Of a DNA stretch of 61,043 nucleotides, positions 40,146 to 53,453 are shown one piece after another (position 1 is the stretch's first letter; every line of letters starts with the position of its first letter). Both the position numbers and the translations under genes were made by a program. The notes below the pieces were generated by a model. That model saw only the letters and a list, made by a program, of their open reading frames with translations, did not search any database and was not told where the DNA came from. Where the stretch lies: positions 1-61,043 of the forward strand of contig RWJK01000074.1 in NCBI GenBank assembly GCA_004335835.1, read 5' to 3'. This DNA is from Scenedesmus sp. ARA3 (lineage: Eukaryota > Chlorophyta > Chlorophyceae > Sphaeropleales > Scenedesmaceae).

Positions 40146-40502
40146 AGTGCTGTGCATCGTGCGCTGCTGCCATGTTGTCAAGCCTGTGACTCACTTTTTT
40201 TCGGACAAAGGAGGACGCATTGAGGCATGCCATGCCGCAGTGCGTTATTGGTTCACAGCAATGCGCTTAACAGCAGTCTCAGGAACCCTGCTGCCGCCTG
40301 CCAAAAGCAGCACCAGAGTGTAGTTTGCCTCGAGCGTGTCGTGGCCACAGCCAGCGCTCACCACAGCGGTGCGGTTACACAATTGGCTGCCGAGCTGATA
40401 CAACTCAAAATGTGCCAGCATATATGCTAGCTGTGCGCTGTGACACCAGGCGGGCTCTCTAGGCCATGGCACCAAGACTGCGTCATTGTCATCAATCATC
40501 GT

Positions 40503-40529
40503 CATCATCATCATCATCATCATCATGAT
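40503..40529. repeat. (ATC)n microsatellite
   Basis: About nine ATC units (GTCATCATC...) lie in the non-coding space between the convergent G6PD and RING-CH genes. Confidence 0.9.
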
Positions 40530-42822
40530 GTTACCAACAACACTGCGTGCCGGCAGAAAACGCTATGCATGACTCAGCAGACCATTGGCACCTGAAATCA
40601 TTGTACAATTAACAAAAAAAGCATTGGCAAAATGCCCTGGCAAAATGCCTCATTGCCACCAGTATGTCAGAAATGCGCACAGGAATGAGCTCTATAGCTA
40701 CAACAGCTGCGATAACCAGTTGGTGAACAAGAGTCAAAACTGATACTCTCCTGCGTGCTTTCTCATCATCAGCAACCCCAGCAGAAACCCAGCCAGCCAG
40801 CCAGCCACTGGCAGTGACTGCCATAGGACATGCATCACAGCCCGTGGCACCCCAGCAGCTCACAGACGAGCAGGCAAACACAAGTGAAAGTAGCACAACT
40901 GCAGACGCAGGTCCATACAACTAGTGATACACGTCATGTCAATGATTGTACAACAGCCAGCAGCTACAGACGCCGCTGGGCTGCTGCCGCACACAAGCAC
41001 ACACCAGCTTCACATTGCATTCATCCACGAGCTGTGCTCGCAGAAAATTTGCAGCCAACCCACATTGCTGCATGGCATGCAGTGTTTTGTGGCACAGCAA
41101 GTACTTACAACCATGCAGTGCTGCCAGCCGAACAATCCCTCCATGGGTGCATAGCAGCCTAAATACATGAGCACTGTCACGACTAATGGACACATAATAG
41201 CACTGAGATACAGAGGAATACAAGGACCATTAGACCAGCACAGCTGCCACGTGAGGCAGCAGCTGCAAAAGCACACCAGGCATTACCGCCTGTGCTGCCT
41301 CTGATACAGGCTTAGCAGGCTCACCCACACCGCTTTTGTAAGCTGCACCTGTGCGGTGCAGGCATCAAGACACCAACCCCAGCCATCAATCTGACCAGCC
41401 ACCAGCCCCAGCCATGAACATCGCCTAGGCAGACACACATCCTGGCAGGCAGCTGCTCATCTGGCTCTGATGTGTGACCTGGGGTGTGACCTGGCACATC
41501 CTACATAGCTGAGTGTGTATGCGAGACACGCAACAGACAGGCTATCAAGTGCTGATATGACAAGCTGCACCTGCCACCGCATGCCCCTGCTGCGCATGAC
41601 CTTGCTGGCCTGGGAACCAGCAGTATCATCAGGTTCCAGCAACTGCCCACCATTACACGCTTCATCCACTCAGCTGCTACTGCACAGCACCACAACTTGT
41701 GCAAACCCTGACCACCACAACCTGTGCTGCGCTCACCGACGTTAAACACTGCATGTGACCTGTCTAACGACTACCGTGCTGTGAGGGGCAGGTGCTTGTG
41801 ACACGCGGCTGCATGATTTGCACGCCGCGGGCTCTGCACACGGCTGCTGCTGCTGCTGCCGCGGCCGCCTAACATCATACTTAGGCTTCACCCAACTCCA
41901 GCACAGCACATTGCCTAAGACACTGCGACGGCATGACGAATGCGCAGGCAGGGCTGACTGTGGTACCCTGATTGAATTGGTCCTGGCAATAGCAGTGCAC
42001 TGGCATGCCGCCTTATGCTGCAGCAGAGACGCTGCCTCACAAAAGGGGCACAGCTGCACAGCTTGCATAGCAATGTGCCAGAGCTCAACACACATACCTA
42101 GCAGCATTTGCTGCCGTGCACACAGCACCCTCCTGCGCCTGACAACCCATCTACGCTGTTGCAAACGGCATGCAGCGATGCTGCTGCTCGCTCAGGTGCT
42201 GCTGCTGCAGCTGCGCAGCAATCAGGTGCCCACGCAGCCACTCAAGCAGCTACTGCATTGACCTGCCCACACAGCAATCCCAGTCATGTCACATCATACA
42301 AGACAGATGCTGCAAGGCGTACCAGGCTTTCATCCACTGCTGGCCCCGCCCGCTTCCTTCGAAGGGCCACGAATGTGCAGCACATGGCCAGCAACAAAGC
42401 ACCATGTAGTCAAGCTTGTGCTGTTACCAGACCTGAAGGAGGGCACAGGCCAACCCAGCCTAGTCCTGCGGTGCTTCATCCACCCACAGGTAACGCCACC
42501 CACCACTGCCGCCACAACCCATGCTGCCACAACCCATGCTGCCATCAATCTACTGCTGCCGATACAACCAAACCATGAACATCTGTGCGCTGCACACAGC
42601 ACGACTGCAAAGTCACAGCACACGATGAGACCATGCGCGCATGTGCTTTGCATCCGCTGCGGGGCAATCATAGAGGCCCAGATTCATTGTGTTTGAGTGC
42701 GCTGCACCTGCCTACCTACAGACATTCCACTGCATCTACGCACGCACCTTCCCTGCGCATAAGGGGGCAAGATGCAGGGAAGCACATACCCACAGATGAC
42801 AAGACCATACACAACAATACTA
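40530..42822. other. gene-poor 2.3 kb downstream of the RING-CH gene
   Basis: No coding frame here has recognisable similarity or an in-phase exon chain. The plus strand is CA-rich, opposite to the TG-rich G6PD tail, so the RING-CH transcript (minus strand) may extend far into it as a long 3' UTR. Small tandem repeats of CCACAACCCATGCTG lie near 42510-42545. Confidence 0.4.
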
Positions 42823-44533
42823 CTACTGCATGATAGCTGAGCCTGCTGAAGCGCCGGGGCATGATGCTGCAGCTCCACCAGAGGGCAGCTGCGTTGCTGC
42901 GGCGTCAAAGGCCTGCCCTGCCTGCTGCGCGGCGGCCTGCTGCTGCTTGCTGATGCGCTCCGCGGCGGTCAGCGCTGCGCAGTGCGTGGCGGCGTCAAAG
43001 GCGTCGATGCCGTCCAGGTGCAGCGTGGCGCCTGCAAGGAGGGGTGGCACGACGACAGCGCGGCAGCATCAGCACCAGCAGGGAGTCAATGCGCATGCGG
43101 GGTAGAAAAGATAGCAAGAATGGCACATGCATCAGAGTGCGGTCAACAATCACCCTGTCCATCGCTCGCCAACTCCTACATTACAACACAGGTCATCCTA
43201 CAGGTCATCCTGCAGCGTCAGCCCCACTTTCACCATCACGTGTGTCAGGTGCCTTGAACTCAAACACCACGTGACAAGTTGACTCGCAGCATCAGTCCCT
43301 GGTTCACCCCAGGTCCCACCAGTGCCTGGCAGCATCATACACAGTAGGTTGATGACAAGAACCACGCCCGTGCCTGCACGCCACACACCCTCACCTGTGT
43401 CGGGCGCCTTGCATTCAAACTCCACGTCAAACTCCTCGCCCTCCTCCAGCTGGATCAGCTCGCGGATCTGCGCCTCGAAGCGTGCACGGCCCTCCACGCC
43501 TGGATACACCTGCAGGGGTGCAACAGTAGCAGACCAAGGGCGGCAGCGGCAGACGGCATAGGGACAGGTCAGGAGCAAGGAAGGCAAAGAGTACTTGTAG
43601 AAAAGCGAGCCACGCAGTGTTGGGTAAGCAGGTCAGGTGCGACAAACAGTTTGATGGCAGATGCCGGCACAGCATTCCAAGCGCAACCTGCGTTCCTGCA
43701 AGTGGCACCGCCTTCGCCAGATGCTGCTGTGTGCGGTTTAAGTGCCCATGTCTGCGCTGCAGCTCGTGCTGTAGCTGCGGGCTTCACCTTGATGTAGTGT
43801 ATCTGGCCCTCAAAGGAGATGGCCATGATGGGGGTAGCAGGCCTTGGTGGCGCTTCTGCGTTGTGTTGAGGTGTGAGTGACTGGCGCCAGTCGCCATATG
43901 CTGACTGGCAGAAGCGGCAGTGCGTCTCCTCCCTGCAGACATTGCGATATGTTTGTGAAAACTTGACTTGTGGTGAGTGAGTGTGACAGCAAGTGCTGCA
44001 GCAGCATCACTGCATAAAGGAGCCGCAGCAGCAGTGCCAGCAGTAGCAGCATATGCAGCACTTTCAAGTACACAAGCAGGTAGCTGCTGGCGCAAAGCAA
44101 CAACAAATTGCTCCTGGAACCGCTCTGCAAACATCAGAAGCAGCAGCTGAGCCATTCACGAAAGCTGCCAACCCCTATAAAAGCGACCGGGTGCACAGCT
44201 GAAGCATCTGCAGAAATCGAAACTGTGCATTCAGCAAGAAAAGGACATCCACAGCAGAAACAAGGCTGGATGACACGGCCACGGGCCTTTGCTGACGATG
44301 GCACTGCACAACCAACTCCGCTTTCGCTGTCGGGACCGGGTGGCACAGCAAGCTCACCTGCGACCAGCCTGCTGTAGCTGCCAGCGACCCAAGCACCGCA
44401 GATGCACACGCCGTGGACAAGCACAGGGGGATTGAAGCGGCTGCTCCGGTGATGCACCTGCCATGCAAATCCAGCAGGTGTCCTCCTCCTCATTGATGTG
44501 ACTGACAGCACTATTACAGCTAACGTTTGCCAT
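42823..44533 (-). CDS. RING-CH (RINGv, MARCH-type) zinc-finger protein
   Basis: This is a probable E3 ubiquitin ligase. Four exons: 44533-44358, 43932-43788, 43509-43395 and 43031-42823. All are in phase, giving 214 residues. The zinc ligands follow the RING-CH C4HC3 order: Cys20, Cys23 (CWIC), Cys37, Cys39 (CAC), His44, Cys47 (HLRC), and Cys64, Cys67 (CRFC) in the second exon. No transmembrane helices follow, unlike most MARCH proteins. Instead there is a compact domain with GQIHYIKVYPGVEGRARFEAQIRELI, EEFDVEFECKAPDTG and LHLDGIDAFDAATHCAALTAAER, then an Ala/Gln-rich tail. This suggests a soluble ligase; the second domain is unnamed to me. The ATG at 44533 is chosen because it is the only ATG in frame before the zinc finger. 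Confidence 0.85.
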
Positions 44534-47500
44534 TGTAATGCCCGCTATTGCTGCTGTTGGCACCTTGGGATTTGCAAGCTGCTGAGCTGCTGCTGCAGGG
44601 CCTTTGGAGGGCAGACGAAGAGGTTAGTATAAACAACTCAATGACAACTCAAGTAGTGCGCCTGTCCTTCGCTGACTTGAAGTACTGCTGCTGCTAGCAC
44701 CACTTCATGTGGCAGAGGAGTAGGGTTCGGGGTTGAGTCACCTCAGCCTGGGCAGATAATTCAAACCGGCGTGCAGTCGAGCGATGCCCAAGCAATGAAG
44801 GATGGCGGTTGTGCTGAGCAACGTGCATTAAGTAGGTGCACAGTGCTGCTGCAACTGGTGACAGGCTTCCGCAGCACTGGCAACTTGCTGCAACATCAAG
44901 TTGATGTTGAACATTTTGAACAGTGACAACTGTCCACTACGCACTGCTTGGCAGTAGAAGCAAAAGACGCTTGCCTCCATGCATCATGACAATGTTGTTA
45001 CCATGTGCTTCAAAACGGACGCCAAAGCAGCAACACCACCAACTGCAGCTGCATTCGCAAAGCAAGGCACTCAGCTGGTACATTCCCTGCTTCCCATAGC
45101 GCACCCATTGCCACCTTATAAACAACAATCCACCATGACGTAACACATGCACACATGCACGCCAAACCAGGTGAGTACAACAGTCCTTGACGCCACGCAC
45201 ATGACCGTATCCACCACCAGAGACAGTCAAAGTATGCGCACACGTAATGCCATTTGATGTGCAGCAGACTGCCTGATTCACTACACCATGCATGCTACGC
45301 AACGCAAGCTGAAGTGTTGGTGTGCCAAGGCCCTGAGGCTGCACATAATTCACAAGGGTGCGTGCCTGTTGCCATGTGACAACAGCGACAATGACTGTCC
45401 TGCAAGGAGCATGCATGCACGCACGTGCCGGATCGCCAGCCGATAACGAGCAGCACCTGTCGCCAAGACTCGGCGTGCTGAGGGCATCAAGGCGAGATGC
45501 ACAAACATCAACGGAGGGCACGTGCGACATGCACACAACCGCAAGATGTCAGTAACGCCATGCAACTGTTGGCATGATGTGCATGCCTGAGGCTGCTTTG
45601 CTTCAGCAGCTGGCATTGCTATCACTGATGCAGTTGGCAACTGCAGTGCTCAAAGTGTCTTGACAATGAGTGCAGACCTGCCACACGCACAAACGTAGTC
45701 ACTTGGCCACATCAAGCGCCAGTGTGCTGAACAGCAGTGATCAAAGATGTGTCAGTGTGAAGGCATATGCCCTGGCGGGAGACCACGTAACCAGGCTGGC
45801 TGTGCAGTACAGCACCAATGCATGTACATGAGCTGATCATCAACCAGGTGGTCTCATATCGCGCTTTTCTCAACCCCAAGCCATCCTTTGATTCAGTCAT
45901 GCACACAGACACGCAAAGCATCAATAGGCATTTGTCAAAGCAATGCCAGCTGTCAACACAACCACATGATGATCATGTCAGGCTTGGGGTCAGGCTCCCA
46001 CTAACGGGACAGCTGCTGCCAGACCCTCAAAGCCACATGCCACCAGTATCATGCACAGTTCCTGCAGTACACAGGGATCCTGAGCACAACGCAGGCAGCT
46101 GCCAGCTGAAGGTGGCACCAGTAGACTTTGTGCAAGGAGCAAATGCTGATTGTAAATGCTATAGTCGAGTGCCTGAGCAGCTGTCAGCCGACTCAACTGC
46201 TGAGAAGCTCGAGAACCCTGCCCCGCCATCCTGCTCATCCTGCTTCCTGAGTCAACACGAATCAAGTCAAAAGACAACAGCTGTATCGCTATCCTGCTTG
46301 CATGCATCCACATGCAATCCTTATGACATCAGCATGCTCAAGTCTGCTGCCAAGGGCAGGACACGTGCCGCACAGCAGCTTGAGAAATGCAGTGCAGCGC
46401 TGGCAGCATATGCTGCCGTGCGCATGCGCTGTGATACACTCTGCCACCCAGGTAAACACTCCCATGCCCTCTGCCATGTGTATGCTCAACACAGCAGCAA
46501 GAAGCCGCCGCCTGGGTGCGTGTATGGGCGTTCCTGGGTGATGCAGGCGACCTGCTCACCAGCAACATGTGTGCATGTGCCACACTTTGCCACCTCCGCA
46601 CGCCAACCCCAGCACAACCATGTCATAGATAGTCCACCACAGCACTTTAGGTGGCAACAGCAAGCAAAGAAGTTAGTGCTGCCATGCACAACAGTCAAGT
46701 GAACCAACTCAAACTGCCAAGTGCTTGCAGGAGTTCCCTGTTGAATTGCTAAGGTGGGTAAGCGCACTATGTGATGCCGTTGTTTGTGACAGCACACCAC
46801 CAGCCAGCACCATGCAGCATACACGCTGCGCAAACCTGTTGCATTGTCGTCAAAGTCTGCGTGACAAAGTCTGCATGACAAAGTTGGCAGTCAGGTGGCC
46901 TGGATGTTGCCAGCCTGTGCCTCAAATTGTTTGCCAGAGCTGCAGCATACTCTGCACATGCACACACACCCAACAAGCACATAATGTCCTATGCTACAGC
47001 CTGTGTCTGAACAGTGTCACAGCAGCAACTGAGTAATTCAGTCCATGTGAGTCTATAGAGGCTGGTCAAGAACAAACACAGACCACCAAAGTCGTTGACA
47101 CATAATAGCAGCCTAGCTGCCCTCAAGCTGTATTGAATTTGCACACGACAAAGCACAATGCGAAGGCTATAGTGAGACGCACTACACTCTCTAAGCGCCT
47201 GATGGCGTCAATGTGTGTCTAGCAGGGCTGCATGCATGCCATGCACAAACACCCAAACAACACAAGGTTATGTTGCACCAGCCAAACCACACACCAGCTG
47301 CTATCTGAAGCCGAGACGGATAGCTCACAGCATGCGCCTGGGCTTCATTGATCAATCAATTGCATGGTGTGCTGTCAGGCCGGGCTACATGGCATTGCAC
47401 AGATGCTAGCCAGACTGGAGCAAGCCAGATCAATAGCAACACACACCTGCACGCACACACAGATCACACACCCACACTTACACTCACTACACTACTGTAC

Positions 47501-47707
47501 AGTTCCACTACTGTACACACACACCAACAGCTGCAACTCAAGACACACAACCGAGCCTGAAACACCGCAGCAGGTTTGTGATGCACAGCAGGCTGCTGTC
47601 AACAGCGTCGACAACAGCGGCAGCTGCCGCAACAGCAGCAGCACGCATCCCTGCCCCAGCAGCTGCAAAGAGGTATAGTCGGCGGATTGGCTGCCTGCTG
47701 CTGCGCC
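44534..47707. other. 3.2 kb with no supported gene
   Basis: This lies between the RING-CH start and the hydrolase stop (both minus strand). The longest frame (45818-46702, plus) has random-looking composition and no splice or family support. A TTACA at 47478 (TGTAA on the minus strand) could end the hydrolase transcript about 230 nt past its stop. The part nearest 44534 should hold the RING-CH promoter. Confidence 0.4.
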
Positions 47708-50139
47708 TCACAAGGGCGCGTCATGCTGCTGCAGCCAGCCCATTATGTGCGGGTACACCTCCTCTGCTGCGTGCTTGCCGCTGACAATGTCAAAGTGCCC
47801 ATAGTGCCGCTTGCTGGTGCCGTGCTGCGGCCCCAGGCACACAAACTGCTTGGCCTCACTACCAAACAACTGCACGGTCTGCCTGCCGCCCACTGCAGGA
47901 CAGAACAGGTCCCAGGAGCCATTCAGCCCCAGCACTGGCACCTGCACACTTGACAGCACCTCTGGATCAGCATACCTGAAGCTGCTGTCGCATGATGTCA
48001 GCCCCTGCTTGCTGTTCAAGCTGCCCAGGAACTGCCGGATCACCCCTACAGGGATGTACCGGAAGCAGCCCGTCATCAGCTTGCGCGCACACGCCTGCGG
48101 CATGTTGCACGGCATGTAAAACAGCGCCTCCACAAACCACAGCGCAGCAGCAGAGCCCACAAGGCTGCCTACTGCTGCGCAGACCAGCCCTGCAGGGAAG
48201 CCGTAGCCGGTGAGCCGCGTTATGAGGGGCGCCAGGATGCTGTGCCAGCTGCCGCGGCCGAAGCAGCCACTGGCCAGCAGCGTCACGCTGCGCAGCGCGG
48301 CTGCAAAGGGGCCCTGCTGTGACAGCAGGCCCACCGCCAGCATGCCACCCTGCAGGACGGCAGCGTCATGGAATGGCAGCGTCAAGAAAAGTTGCAGTGC
48401 ATACCAAACAGTATCTGTAACAGTGCTGATTGGAGAAGGTCCTCAAACACATAGACATACGCATAGCGCACAGGATGGGAGGTTTGGGGCTCGGTTGCAA
48501 GCAAGGCGCCAGCCCGCAGGAGCAGGTGTGTTGCTGCAGCAGGCGAGTAGGCGCATGCACACGCAACAAGGCTTCAGCTGGTTTTTGAGAGCTCACGCTG
48601 CTTTATATATGGTTGCTGACTTGTTTGTAGTCAAAAATACACATTGTACTGCCTGCCACATTATCCAGGGTACAAATGATAATGCATGATGCTGTTGTGT
48701 GTGCAAGGATACTGCTGGATGGAACGCACAGCTGCACCATGCTGTGCAAGCAAACTCAGAGCTGGCTCTCTTGCCACTGAAATGCATTTTAGTGCCTCCT
48801 GATAGCTATTCTCAGGTGACCTAGCTGGAGGCAATGCCACGCTCAGCTGCAATCACAATGCCGGCAACGCATTGAGCAACACAAGCAACACCAGCTGACA
48901 AGCTGCGCCGGCTTAGCACACCAGCTGCCGGTCTACGCCTGTCTGCTGTGACCCAATGAGCTTGTAATGTTGCCACTCACCATGCTGTGGCCGATCCAAT
49001 GCAGCTGCCGTGCGCCTGTCGCCTGCAGCACATACTGCAGCACTGCAGGCACGTCATGCTGCAGGTGGTCGTCCACAGTCCACCAGGTGCTCCTGTCAAA
49101 CAGGCAGGGCTTCTGGCTGTGGCCGTTGCCTGCAAGTACATGTATAGTGATGCAGGGTCAAATTAGGTGCCATTTCAGTGTTTTGCAGCAGTGCTGTGTG
49201 GGCTGCGGCAGGGCAGGGTGTCAGAGGGCCTTTGCTGCTGCTTCTGTCACTTACAGGCCTCCACTGAGGTTGAGGACAATGCTGCATCAACCCCTAGCTG
49301 CCTACTGGCACTGTACAGCCTGCCCAAGTGCTGCTGTATACCAAAAGCTCAGGATGTGAGGGCCACTGCTGGGGTCATCCATCTGTCAGGCCTGTCAGGC
49401 TGGCTCATTGCTGTCCTGCAAGCTCACACCCTGGCAGAGGATTCGTGCTAAAGCAGAGTTGCAGCTGCTGTGTGTGCTGGCCTCACCTCTCAGGTCAGCC
49501 ACCCACACGTCGTAGCCTCTAGCCACCAGGGCGTTGACCAGGGAGTAGTCAGGCAGCAGGTCAAACGTGTGCTCGCCTGACGACGCCAGGCCTGGCACCA
49601 GCAGCACAGGGTGCTGCGGTCGCGGCGTGTCTGCTGCTTCTGCTGTGGGGTCAGATACATGGCTGATGTGCAGCCTCCAGCCGTCCTGGGTGATGCAGAC
49701 GTGCGACTCGCGCTGGCAGATGTCCCCGGCCCCACCAACAGACAAGGCATCTGCCTCGCTGCTGTCGGGGGTGCTGCTGCTGCTGCATCTGATGCTGTCA
49801 GACGATGTGCTGGATCGTTCTAGTACAAACTCAATCTCTGCAAGGAGCAAGGAGGAAGGTGACCGCGATAGAGTGAGAGCCAGCAGAGCATTGAGCATGC
49901 CTCTCATGCACGACCGCATGCACGATCGGAGCAAGTCACCGCCGCGGTTGCTTGTAGCATTCAAAATCAGCCGGAAGTGCTGTGCGGCGCAGCATGATCG
50001 CACCTGAGCAGCATGCGCTCTCTCTCGAGCTGCTGTCGTCCTCCAGCCAGCCTGCCAGGATCCCTCCAGGTGCTTCATCGCAGGAAGCATCTGCAATTAA
50101 ATTCAGCACCTGAGGTGCTTTTAAGTCCACCAGAGACAT
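47708..50139 (-). CDS. alpha/beta-hydrolase fold protein (lipase/esterase-like)
   Basis: Four exons: 50139-50004, 49837-49487, 49129-48981 and 48349-47708. All are in phase, giving 425 residues. The hydrolase core begins near residue 95 (HVCITQDGWRLHISHV), followed by PVLLVPGLASSGEHTFDL (oxyanion-hole side), ARGYDVWVADLRGNGHSQKP, the nucleophile elbow GHSMGG with Ser211, the acid in LGLNGSWDLFCP (Asp359) and RHYGHFD with the likely catalytic His397. The catalytic triad looks complete. The N-terminal 90 residues are Ser/acid-rich and not obviously a targeting peptide. A Gly/Ala-rich hydrophobic stretch, about residues 255-295 (FPAGLVCAAVGSLVGSAAAL), may be a lid or membrane-associating segment. 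It resembles acid-lipase-like and related plant hydrolases; substrate unknown. Exon 4 encodes half the protein without interruption. Confidence 0.88.
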
Positions 50140-50740
50140 GGCAGGCAACACACTAGCTGTTGCTTGCGGCTCTCGATCCCGAACGCTCTTTCAAGGACTC
50201 ATGATGCTCTAATACAGCCTCTTTATAGGAAAAAGCCTGCTTGGGAGACCGGTCGGAGCTTCTTCAAGCAGCTAATCGCTTGGGGCACAACAAATTGCCA
50301 GGTCACTGTCAGTGCATGCAGCTACTAATCAGACCATGTAGCAGTCGCCGATAGCTTCATAACCATCTCTAATCATCTTGCAAAGCAGCTGTACCAGTGT
50401 TGGACACGCAAAACCTGTCGCGGGGAATCATGGATGTTTGACGCGTAATCGGGAACTAAGCAGGAAGCGAGTCAAAGGACCAAAACACACCCACATAATT
50501 GTTGTTGCTTTCGATCGTTTGCTTGTCGATCGATGTTTGTGCCATCAAGGCGATAACTGCTAGATTTCACCGGCCGGCGAAGGGTGGTGCCATCTTTATC
50601 AGCTGGTCAAGGCTGCCTTTGAAGACGCAGCAGGATCACACTTTCCTATCATGTCAAGATTTTTAAACACATCATATGTGCTCTTGCAGCCAGGCTGCCC
50701 CAGTGCCTGAACTCACCCGTGGTGACTGCACCGTGCAGTC

Positions 50741-50948
50741 GGCGGCGCCTGTTGTAGTCAGAACATAGTGAAAGAACACATGGGAACTTGATTTGTTGGA
50801 ACTCCCAGGCTCCGTTGTGCTTGAATCTTTGTCATGAATTGCAGGGCGGCGCCTGTTGTAGTCAGAACGTAGTGAAAGAACACATGGGAACTTGATTTGT
50901 TGGAACTCCCAGGCTCCGTTGTGCTTGAATCTTTGTCATGAATTGCAG
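50741..50948. repeat. 104-bp tandem duplication, one mismatch
   Basis: The unit starting GGCGGCGCCTGTTGTAGTCA and ending CATGAATTGCAG occurs at 50741-50844 and 50845-50948. The only difference I see is A/G at 50765 versus 50869. Each unit ends in TTGCAG, so the duplication places a second acceptor-like site. Such near identity implies a recent event. Confidence 0.95.
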
Positions 50949-51841
50949 GGCACGAATTGCAAAAAGTTTCTAGATTGTACTTTCATGTGCATGGGGCTGG
51001 TTGTGCACTGGCCAGTCCGACCAGCGGCGCTGAACTGCTGTACACGCCGGCTGCCGGGCTGCCGCGGCGCCTCTAGTATAAAATTGGTACAACGTGCAAG
51101 CAGGTCAATCATTTCAAGTAGATGCAGCATAATGAGTACTCACATGGCTAGAAGTGGTCCCCCAAAAGGCCACCATGGCTGCTGAACCTCAGATTGCAAG
51201 CATGTGCAGCTCCTGCTTCTGCTCCTACGTGTCTTTTGCATTACCTGCATTCATAACAACACCTGGTCAGCGCCGTCCCAAAAAGCCATGATGCCTTTTG
51301 GGGGCAACGGCACTGACGGTCTTCAGCGCTCTAGTGGCACTGCCAGTGCAGGGGTATCCCGCATAAACACGTTTACTGCAACGAAGCAGAACAATCTTGG
51401 CAGCCCTTGACACGGCTTTGAAGCTTGTTACCTCGAGCAACTCACTGATGAACAGCTGAAGCCCTGCTCCTTCATGGCAACCCTTCACGGCAGGTTGCAC
51501 CAGCTGCGCTGCACAGCAGTGAGCCACCATGAGTGGCACAACAGCAGCCAAACCGACCAATAGACCCAGGTTGTTAAACCATACATGCATGCTCTATGCA
51601 AAAAAACCCTACCCACCCTTTCAAACCCCGTTGCTGGACCTCCCCCCACCTCCCGGTAGTGGGCCACTAGGTCGGCTGTCCCCTGCTAAAAACCCAAGCG
51701 TCCTTGGCGCTGAGCGCTGCTGGCTGTTAACATCTGGCTTGCAGCAAGGCACCGCTGCTAGCTGCCAGCAGTCACGATGACAACAGTTCGCAGAGCTTCA
51801 AATGCTCTGCTGGCCCCTTGCGGACGCGCCTGCAAGCTGCT

Positions 51842-51899
51842 GCCTGTCCTGCAAGCGGCCGCCTGTCCTGCAAGCGGCCGCCTTTCCTGCAAGCCCTTC
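51842..51899. repeat. 19-bp tandem repeat in OSCP 3' flank
   Basis: GCCTGTCCTGCAAGCGGCC is repeated, followed by partial copies ending in CCTGCAAGCCC. It lies just past the OSCP stop codon on the minus strand. Confidence 0.8.
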
Positions 51900-51930
51900 C
51901 TGCAAGCCCCAGCCGCCACCAGCTGCCCGC

Positions 51931-53091
51931 TCAGCCGCGCAGGTCTGTCTCCAGTTTGAAGACCAGTGCGTTGAACTCCTCCAGCTTCTTGCGCACGCTC
52001 ATGTCAACCAGCCGGTCCTCAAACTCAAGGATGAAGCCGCCCACCAGCTTGCGGTCCACCTTCTCCTGCAGGGACGCGCGCCACGACAGCAGGATGGTAA
52101 CTGTTATGAACATCAGACAACAACAAGACGCGTCTCAAAGCACTGCCGGGCATGGCAGCACCTGCGGCTGCTGGAGAAAGCCATGCTCCAGCAGACAGCG
52201 GGCAAGCTGCAATACAACAGGTCGCTGCGCACAGCTGTGCGCTTCCAGCACGGTCGCTGTGTGCATTAAACGAGCGTGCCAGCCGTGCGCGCCGGCATGA
52301 CAACAGCAGTGGATTCTACAACAAACTACAACAGCTCACTGTGTCACCATACAGCACAGTTGCTGCGTGGCGTCAGCAGCACTGCAGGCCCGGGCCGCAC
52401 CTGCATGACCAGCTTGAAGCCCGGCTCCACAAACTGCTCCGCCTGCTTGCGCAGCTCCACACGCTCCAGCTTGTCCAGCGGCTGCAGCAGCAGCAAGGAT
52501 TATGGTTGGTACTAGTAGCACTTCCCACACTTGTACGCTGTTTCACGAGCACTGCACCCTCACTCAGTTTCCGACAGACTGCTGTGGACTGCAAAGGCAG
52601 ACCATGCTTGTGTTGCAGCTGTCCTGGTGCCCAGCTGCTGGCATGCATGATGCGATCTGCCAGTTGCAGCACCAGGGATGCAGCCCACCTCTGCTGTGAT
52701 GATGTTGCAGTGCACCTCTTTCTTGTGTGCCAGCATCAGTTCATCGAATGCTGCTGACACCTGCAGCGTGGCTGCCAGCGCATTCTCCTCAGCCAGGGCA
52801 GCTGCAGCACAACAGCAGCAGCAGCAGCAGGCGATACAGAAGCAGGGCCCAATGTCAATTGCATCGTGCAATGTGTGTGCATGCAGAGCCGCTGGCGACG
52901 CTCGGTTGCTTTTCTGATCAACACGCACCACAGCACGTGCAGCGCAACAACACTGCTGTTCATTGGCTGATCCCCATGCTGCTCCCTGCTGTCAGCGCGT
53001 ACTACTGTGCTGGCCATGCACGCACCCAAGTGCTGCCGCTGCTGTTGATGCTGCGTCTATGCAATCTGCAAGCGCACAAACAACCGCTGGC

Positions 53092-53122
<31 letters not shown>

Positions 53123-53418
53123 TCGCGCCTGCAAAATCGAGCAAAGCGCACGGAAGAACCTCTTGGTGATCTCCGCGGCGCCGCTGTCCTTGCTGGCTGC
53201 TAACGCTGGCTTCTAGGTGCTGCTAGCTGCTGCTGCTGCTGCTGCTGTGTACAAGCACACGCACCGAAGAGGCGCTTGGTGATCTCTGTGGCGCCGCTGT
53301 CCTTGAGCACCGCATTCACAATGTTGGCCTTGAGGCGCACGTTGAGGAAGGGGTCTACTGCCACACGCGCCAGCTCAGGCAGCTCCTTGAATGCAGCCAC
53401 CATCTGGACGCAGCAGCA

Positions 53419-53453
<35 letters not shown>

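Larger units (their letters stand above)
50140..51930. other. 1.8 kb intergenic, hydrolase promoter side and OSCP 3' side
   Basis: I see no supportable gene. The right part probably contains the OSCP 3' UTR. It includes the 104-bp tandem duplication at 50741-50948 and the short repeats at 51842-51899. Confidence 0.4.

Noticed and set aside
45818..46702. 294-codon plus-strand reading frame
   Set aside because: Composition looks random (mixed Cys/His/Pro/Ser, no domains), no splice context, and strand composition suggests minus-strand transcription. Long chance frames are common in this GC-rich DNA.
50741..50948. start of a CRISPR-like or satellite array
   Set aside because: Only two adjacent copies with no spacers, in a eukaryotic genome; a simple tandem duplication explains it.
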